In this document: positions 57,882 through 64,000 of the stretch, piece by piece
How positions within the stretch are numbered: the first letter of the stretch is position 1
Layout: the number at the start of each line of letters is the position of its first letter
Assembly: GCA_016758905.1 (NCBI GenBank)
Contig: JAEPQZ010000003.1
Coordinates: 1,612,001 to 1,676,000 of the forward strand
From: Umbelopsis isabellina
Taxonomy: Eukaryota > Mucoromycota > Umbelopsidomycetes > Umbelopsidales > Umbelopsidaceae
Length of the DNA stretch: 64,000 nucleotides
Reading direction: 5' to 3'
The notes under the pieces: model-generated
Told to the model about the DNA's origin: nothing
The model's database searches: none
Seen by the model: only the letters and a program-made list of their open reading frames with translations
Program-made: the position numbers and the translations under genes

Positions 57882-60038
57882 AACGTTTTGCCCTAATTTG
57901 ACAAATTGCTGTGCGCCATCCTCTCCAACAATTCAGGAAACCTTCCTTCAGTGCAATCAACGCAAAATACTCCGTAACTAATCAGAGTTGACATTCATTT
58001 TTGTGCTTTTGCTTTTTGAAAGGTCAAATCTCGCCATCTGTGATGTGATGTGAGAACAAATAGATTGTAATCTATTATATTGTGCTTCAATAACCCTTTT
58101 AGTTATACAGTCGCTGTATGTATCATAAATCGCAAGTCAAAAACCTACGTAGGAAGGTAAATGGTAATCCGTTTGGACAAATGTGCCCCTGCATAGGTAC
58201 ATTCAGGAGACAAGTATGTCAAAGGGAATATTATTAAATGAGATCGCTAGCCGAATAGCCCCTTGATTCGGCAAATTTGAATCGCAAAATCAAAACAGGA
58301 GCTTTAAATAAATTATCAAAGGTTGGTGTTTTTCTAATATTGACAGGTGTACCTCTTAAGTATATGATTAAGGCATATGAATATCTCAGTGAGAAGTGTA
58401 GATTGCAATATATCCTTAGAGTTGGTCGGCAAAAGTCTAATAGGAAGACCGCGATGGAGAGCGCTCAACACGTACCTCTGTACTTCAACCAACAAAGCTA
58501 TTTTCGACAAATGGATATATAGAACGTGCAACCACTCCTTTAAATTCAAACTTTGCGCTCAAAAATATAAGTATGATACCAGCCGTCATACCGCTATATA
58601 AATAAATATGCTCTTTTAAAAATTGAAAGACATCCAATGGCCTTTTGCGCCATGAGTCCAGAAATGTTTCTCCCACGATCACGAAGAGACAGCATTTGAA
58701 GTACAAAAGACTCTTTTCTGTCCTTCATTGCCAGTGGCACTAGTATAGGAAATTCTCTGCTGAGAACCAATCGTTTCAGAGACGTCCTTCATAAGTAATG
58801 ACAGTGGAACATATACCATTTGGTTCATTATGTTGATTGTTAGAATGATTGTCTTTTAGATAGTGTTATCCCAGCAAGGTGCGCATGATCTCCACTAGTG
58901 CTTCTGCTATAGATTGCCATGGCGAGCATGAAAGTCCCAGTGATAATGAATTGTTGGCGTCTTTGCATTTGTGGAAAAGGATTGTTCTATCGTAATATCC
59001 TTCCTGAGCGATAGGAGATGACCACCGTACGAGATAATGGAGTCTGAATAACAGATCGGTAACCTGCTGATCCCTATTAATAAGGGCCATGATGCTTCTT
59101 CTCGTCCTGACGTAGGAGGAGGAAATCCGATCACCAGATAGGTTCACATCCTTTTCACCGCATTAAAGCTTAATGTGCGAGAACGTGGTGCCTCCACAGT
59201 TTTTTCGGACATTCTTCAGATAAAAAAGGACAAGATCTATTTGCATGATTCTTTTATCCTGGCCCAGAAGCCTGGTATAAACTTAGGGCTGATTTACTCC
59301 CCAACCTTTGTGCTTGCTTCACCATACATGGTATGGTCTGAACGTATGTTGACGAGACAACATCTTGTATATCTTATTTGTAAAAAAATTGTGAGCCACC
59401 ATTGTAGTGCTCGAGAATGTGTGGGAGAGTGGTAAGCTGGTCTCAGCTATTTTCGTTGGTTCGACAGGTACTTGACAGTATCGGACTTTGAAAATGTGGT
59501 AGATCGGCGATCCGATTGTGCTCAGCGGGCTGACTTTGACGTTCAAGGTAAAGCTCTTTGAAGTAAAGTTTTGAATGCTTTCTACTTTTAACAATCACTA
59601 AAACGTAAGACGCGTATGATTACGTGTAAAAAAGCATCTTCAATATTCACTTCGGTGACTTGATTCGAAAATTAATCGAACATCAGGATTCAATGTTTAT
59701 GTACCAAATTTCCATTTCAGCGGAGAAAATAATAGTTTATATTTTTACATAATAGAGGAGGATCTGAAAGCCAACGGATGTTATATGACTGTTGCCTATA
59801 ACTATGATCATTCCTTGCTAGCATAAGCCGCGTATAGTGACGCGGAAATGCGTACGTAAGATGATGTGTCGAAACCTCTCCATTTTTGATGTTAGACTAA
59901 CCGAATTAAATGTTTCAGGACCCCAATGCGGACGTTTCCTTTCCATTCCAACAAAGGGACCAATTTTATATAAAATGATCTGAAAGCAACAACGATAGAT
60001 CAAATGCACTCAACTAGTTATCTTTCACTATTTGCAAT
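57882..60038. other. Gene-poor region with decayed coding-like fragments
   Basis: No intact gene. Minus-strand stretches at about 58485-58706, 58700-58820 and 58866-59147 (the last with YLVRWSSPIAQEGYYDR) have protein-like composition, and a plus-strand stretch from 59175 to 59552 does too (FRWFDRYLTVSDFENVVDR). They do not fit together as one model and look like relics of one or more genes. CCTACGTAGG at 58144-58153 is palindromic. The right end is the promoter of the ferritin-like gene. Confidence 0.4.
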
Positions 60039-60911
60039 ATGCTAAAACTCTCAACCATTTGTGTGATGCTTTTCGCAGCTGCCGGCATAGTTAAGGCTGC
60101 CCCACTTGAACGTAGAGCTGACGCATATACTGATCTGGACATATTAAACTATGCTCTCACTTTGGAACATCTCGAAGATACTTTCTACAGACAAGGGTTA
60201 GAAAAGTTCTCCGCTGAGGACTTCAAGAGTTGCGATTTGGATGAGACTGTATATGACAGATTCAAAGCCATTAGCCAACACGAAACTACCCACGTTGCGT
60301 TCTTAACTTCAGCTATCAAGGCTGCTGGAGGATCACCAGTCCCGCAATGTGAATATAAATTTGGATACACCGATGTTCAAGGTTTTGTTGCCTTGGCACA
60401 GCTTTTGGAGCGCACTGGTGTTTCCGCATACGATGGAGCTAACCAGTACATTATGAATCCTGCCTATCGTACCGCTGCTGCCACCATTGTCACAGTTGAA
60501 GCGCGCCACAGTGCTTTCTTAAATTCCATCACCAATCGTAGCCCATTCCCGTATGCGTTCGATACTCCTCTATCTCTTAATGAAGTCATCACTCTTGCGG
60601 GTGGATTGATCTCCTCGTGCCCATATGATGTCGGCATTAAGCCTTATAATACTCTTACTGTTACTACTACTTCCGAGAAGAAAGATAAGCTTAAGCTTTC
60701 GTACCCCAACTCCAACGACAACCAATATGCTTACTTCCTTTGGGGCTCCAATACTACCTCTACCCAGATCGGATCTAACGGAGAGATTGAAGTACCAAAA
60801 GAAATCACTGCCGGTGATGTTTATATCATCGTCACTAGTGACAACAGCCCACCTTCCGATAGCAACATCGTTGCTGGTCCAGCATACTACAGCGTTCCTG
60901 CCAACTGGTAG
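60039..60911 (+). CDS. Secreted ferritin-like domain protein (Rds1-type)
   Basis: A single exon encoding 290 residues. A signal peptide (MLKLSTICVMLFAAAGIVKA) is followed by APLERR, which is dibasic. The ferritin-like four-helix domain has ligand-type residues in LTLEHLEDTFY, QHETTHVAFL, LLERTGVSAYDGA and TVEARHSAFLN, the E/E-x2-H layout of ferritin_2/Rds1 proteins. Rds1 in fission yeast is stress- and starvation-induced. The C-terminal 100 residues form a Thr/Ser-rich beta domain (TLTVTTTSEKKDKLKLSYP). An extracellular or wall stress protein is likely; metal binding is inferred from the motif only. Well expressed by codon look, and no introns. Confidence 0.88.
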   Translation: MLKLSTICVMLFAAAGIVKAAPLERRADAYTDLDILNYALTLEHLEDTFYRQGLEKFSAEDFKSCDLDETVYDRFKAISQHETTHVAFLTSAIKAAGGSPVPQCEYKFGYTDVQGFVALAQLLERTGVSAYDGANQYIMNPAYRTAAATIVTVEARHSAFLNSITNRSPFPYAFDTPLSLNEVITLAGGLISSCPYDVGIKPYNTLTVTTTSEKKDKLKLSYPNSNDNQYAYFLWGSNTTSTQIGSNGEIEVPKEITAGDVYIIVTSDNSPPSDSNIVAGPAYYSVPANW

Positions 60912-62561
60912 AGAGTTGAAAATATAACGAGTGTCTAGTGATTACGTATATTATCGTATTAGTACCCAACATACTGGGAATTTAATAACATAATAAAGAT
61001 AACTTATATGCCGAAAGGAAAACGTGAAACAGAGCTGCCATGATTGATTCAGAAAGAAAAGTATAGGAAAAGCGCTTCATAATAAGCATGGTTGCTTCAA
61101 GCTTGCTTGCGCTATAATTACCCCCACACAAACAAAACTGTAATTCTCAATGAGATATAGCCTACTAAGATTTTAGGCTTAAAGTTTGCAGCCGAAATAG
61201 TGCATTTTGCACTTTGAGTTTAAGCGCGAATACGCTGAAAGACTCCTAGATAGCACGCCAATACAAAGGTTGACTCTTATGGGCGGAAGCCGAGACTTTT
61301 CATTTTTTAAAATAAACGTGAATTTAAAATAGTATCTAAATACCTAACAGCATAACACCATTGGGCAACCTTTTCTAAAAAATGAATTGAACCCATAGAC
61401 ATTTATAAAGATTATAGACTGCTTAGCAACTTGCGCTACTTGACAGTTATGCTACGGTAGCATCAAACGTCGTGATTCGTACAAAAACGTTATAACGTAA
61501 GAAAAGTCAGTCTTTATTGTGACAGTAGTCTTAAGTAAAAATACTGTGATGAATATGAGCCCCATGTTTTACAACCTTTAACTTTATCAATAAATAAACA
61601 CAAGCTGCTAACAGCAACGCCCATAGCATGTCGATGATGAGGCTTTTGCAACCAAAAGTGCAGTCGAAAGAATTCCCAATTATTGTTTAGTAGCATGTAT
61701 GATATTAGTCAGTATTAAACCTGTTTCACAAAGTCGTTTTGTGAGCAATGTTGTAGAGTAGTGAACTAAAGCTGCTCCTTCATTATTGGCAGATAGATCG
61801 GTATACACGCTAGTAATATTGCCTGTAATTAAATCCATAGATTGTCCATTGGATGTTTATTTGGTCTTCGATATGTAGTGAAAAGACATTCCAATTGTTG
61901 TATAACTTCGGGTTTGTCTGAATGTAAAGATCTGACCATATCGAAATCGTCGTTGTCAGCCAGGAGTGAGAAGGTTTTGTTGGGTTGAGGGTATACTGCT
62001 AACATTTATTCGAGAAGCGGGAGTCAAATTTTGGTACATGAGGAGGTAGTCAAGCTTGTTTAGGATGGGTAATTTCAAAGTTTTGATAGGAGAAGCGCTA
62101 TGATTTATAGCTACTGCGTTAAGAAACTTCTTCAGGCGTTTCATCTACTCAAAAATTGATTGGATGACGTGAAATTTTACCTGTGGCATAGTAAAATTAC
62201 TGCCAACAAGTTGTTCAGTGACCTAACCACAGGTATTCATCATTTAGATTAGATTGGGACATAGTAAGAAATCAACCCATATGTGCAACAATTCTAATGC
62301 AATAAGAACAGATTTTGAAACCATGAGAGCACAGCCGTCCATGTGTCTTATATGTAACAGAAAACATTGTAGTAATCACACATATATTGATGTTTTCGAT
62401 ATATGGCATATGCCTGTTTGAGATCAGAAGGAACTTTTATTGAATTTGATTCTGATATTGTAGAAAAGCCAGAGAAATTTGTTCTACATCTTAGTGAAAC
62501 AATAAAAGCCAAGGCGATATTGAAGAAATCATTCAAAAATTAGTCTAGTAACTAAAATCTT
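60912..62561. other. AT-rich region with decayed coding-like fragments
   Basis: Minus-strand pieces between about 62144 and 61690 (for example FSLLADNDDFDMVRSLH and TSVYTDLSANNEGAALVHY) have protein-like composition in different frames, so they look like a broken or mis-joined gene of unknown family. The rest is AT-rich. No RNA gene seen. Confidence 0.35.
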
Positions 62562-62906
62562 TTAGCAATTTCCATCATCGACACATTTAGGGCAAGTACC
62601 GTCCCATGAAGAGCTACCAGATCCTCCATAAGAAACACTATTAACCCATTCAGCATTTTTCAAAGTAGATGTAACGGTTGAGTAAGCTCCAGTACAGTCA
62701 TTAGTGCTGAATGCTTTTCCGACACCGTTAGTAGGTGGAAAAATTTCTGAAGTGTGTACATTCTTAAGACAGCGGCAAACTCTTCCGCATCCATATGTGT
62801 AGAGCGACTTCGAAGCACCTCCAGCTCCAATATAGTCCATCTCTGTATAACATGCGTTTGTATAGCAAATAGCTGTAGCTAATAGAGTAACAATATATAG
62901 TTTCAT
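62562..62906 (-). CDS. Small secreted Cys-rich protein
   Basis: A single exon of 114 residues from the ATG at 62906; the frame stays open upstream, but this start gives a signal peptide (MKLYIVTLLATAICYTNA). The mature part has eight cysteines (ACYTEM, YGCGRVCRC, NDC, GTC, KC, GNC) and is Ser/Gly/Thr-rich, with YIGAGG, FSTNDCTGAYSTVTSTL and an acidic end CVDDGNC. The pattern of a Cys early, a CG-x-x-CRC pair and a late Cys pair recalls the beta/gamma-crystallin-like small secreted proteins of fungi, but I am not certain. A cell-surface or secreted role is inferred. Confidence 0.7.
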   Translation of the reverse strand: MKLYIVTLLATAICYTNACYTEMDYIGAGGASKSLYTYGCGRVCRCLKNVHTSEIFPPTNGVGKAFSTNDCTGAYSTVTSTLKNAEWVNSVSYGGSGSSSWDGTCPKCVDDGNC

Positions 62907-64000
62907 TTGAAGAGTTAATGAACAGTTAAATAGTGCGAAATAATATATATAATGTTTCAAATTAATGCGCAGTAGATCATTTGACACTGTACTGCATCAT
63001 TTTAAATTGATGCGCAGTTGGTCATTAATCTTGTACTACTTTTGAGAATTTAGAGATATAAAATTTTACGTATAAAATATGGAATTGTATTGTTGCTCGA
63101 TTTCGAAAGAACGAAAGCGAATGAGTCAACGTATATAGTTGGAAAGCAATCGTCGGCAAGAAACCGATCGAAACAAGAGAGAGTAGCCAAAAATAAGAAA
63201 AAGCAGTCGAAATAAAATAAAAAGTCCAAGTAGGAAGAAGTACTTCTGAATAGAAATTGTCGACCAGATTCTTTTTAGTTTTACGGTGAGAATGTTTGCG
63301 CATAAGTAATTTTGTATTCGTGAGAAGTAGTCATATGTCGATAAGTAGCCATTGGTCAATAAATATACCAGATACACTAATTTACAAATGTTGGTACAGT
63401 ACTAACTTAAACCAAACAGGTGTATGGCGTATATTGACTGGTAGAATTGCGAGAATCGAAGTTTTGTTAAGAGTATTCAGCGTTTACCGGGTACGCACAG
63501 TAACACAATGCAGAAATCTTATTGCTGACATAATTCCGCAGCAAAGTGTATCACAGTGTAACGTGAAAAAATCTAGTTCATTCAATTTTTTCATAATTCG
63601 TAGGTGTAAATGTGAAAGTAAAAGTAGAAGCCACTATTGCACGTGATTATAACAACATGAAAACACTAACAAGTTTAGCAAAGTAATTTATCGCTTATTT
63701 GCATAGATTCGGAAAGTGTTGTTTTCAGGTGTATCCCAGAGGCTTTCCATTCATATTGGGTGACATCATCGTCCGGTCGCAGTACAACAAAGGTGAATAA
63801 CAGTAAAATGACAAGTTTGTAAGTATGGAACTCCGGAAGTTGTTAAATACTGCTGTGTTCAAACAGTCCTAACAATACCGAATAAGTAGTTCTTATAGAA
63901 CGCTATTAAAAAAGAAAAAATAAGATGGTAGTAAAAAGCTTCGAACAAAATTTTGAGTGATAATAAATAGCATTGATTAGAAAAATTAAATATGGTTGAA
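62907..64000. other. AT-rich window end
   Basis: No gene called. A plus-strand island at 63729-63792 (after TTTTCAG, before GTGAAT) encodes VYPRGFPFILGDIIVRSQYNK and has the look of an exon. The frame at 63296-63646 may belong to the same unit, but no model could be built. A CACGTG lies at 63640-63645. Confidence 0.35.

Noticed and set aside
59450-59470. GGTTCGA, a B-box-like tRNA signal
   Set aside because: No matching A box, acceptor stem or cloverleaf nearby.
57882-60038. A CqsS/LqsS-like sensor kinase next to the CqsA-like gene
   Set aside because: No histidine-kinase boxes or receiver domain could be read in any frame; only unassigned fragments.

Overview
The window is nuclear DNA from a filamentous fungus, most likely a Mucorales (Mucoromycota) species. 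Nearly all genes are split by short GT-AG introns (about 45-110 bp). The secreted aspartic protease follows rhizopuspepsin closely, and the rest of the gene set is a eukaryotic housekeeping set: nucleoporin, R-SNARE, formin, MBF-type APSES factor, autophagy E2, cytochrome oxidase subunit and m-AAA protease. I saw no tRNA, rRNA, CRISPR array, insertion sequence or intact retroelement. Exon models were built by hand; almost all close in frame, and the exceptions are stated.

Layout. 0-7.8 kb: a small membrane protein divergent from MIC10, an EF-hand protein, a Nup120/Nup160 nucleoporin and a VAMP7-like SNARE. 7.9-12.4 kb: a telobox Myb protein, an ankyrin protein and a small Clr2-domain protein. 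12.8-23.4 kb: UTP12/DIP2 (small-subunit processome), aspartic protease, a secreted Cys-rich/Ig-like protein, REI1 (60S maturation) and TGS1 (cap hypermethylation). 23.4-31.2 kb is sparse: an orphan ORF, UDP-glucose 4-epimerase, a small secreted Cys-rich protein and a COQ11-like oxidoreductase. 31.7-45.8 kb: trehalose-6-phosphate synthase/phosphatase, an MBF-type APSES factor, a small orphan, a formin, a DUF218-type membrane protein and ATG10. 45.8-52 kb: an SDR, COX6 (mammalian COX5A), an AFG3-type m-AAA protease and a mitochondrial carrier of the SAM type.

52-64 kb looks accessory. It holds an orphan gene, a bacterial-type (P3B, MgtA-like) magnesium ATPase with fungal introns, an intronless PLP enzyme that reads as a member of the bacterial CqsA/LqsA quorum-sensing autoinducer synthase group, decayed coding fragments, a secreted ferritin-like (Rds1-type) protein and a small secreted Cys-rich protein in AT-rich DNA.

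The most notable observation is the CqsA-like gene (56670-57881). It is an apparently intact alpha-oxoamine synthase of a bacterial signalling family, lying between fungal genes. Also worth attention are two adjacent genes whose first coding exon is only the ATG, two GC-AG introns, a formin exon junction that cannot be closed in frame, a promoter with a perfect inverted pair of CACGTG boxes, and paired hairpins upstream of UTP12. Mitochondrial genes are common (MIC10, COX6, AFG3, SAM carrier, COQ11-like), but they are scattered and I do not infer an operon-like cluster.
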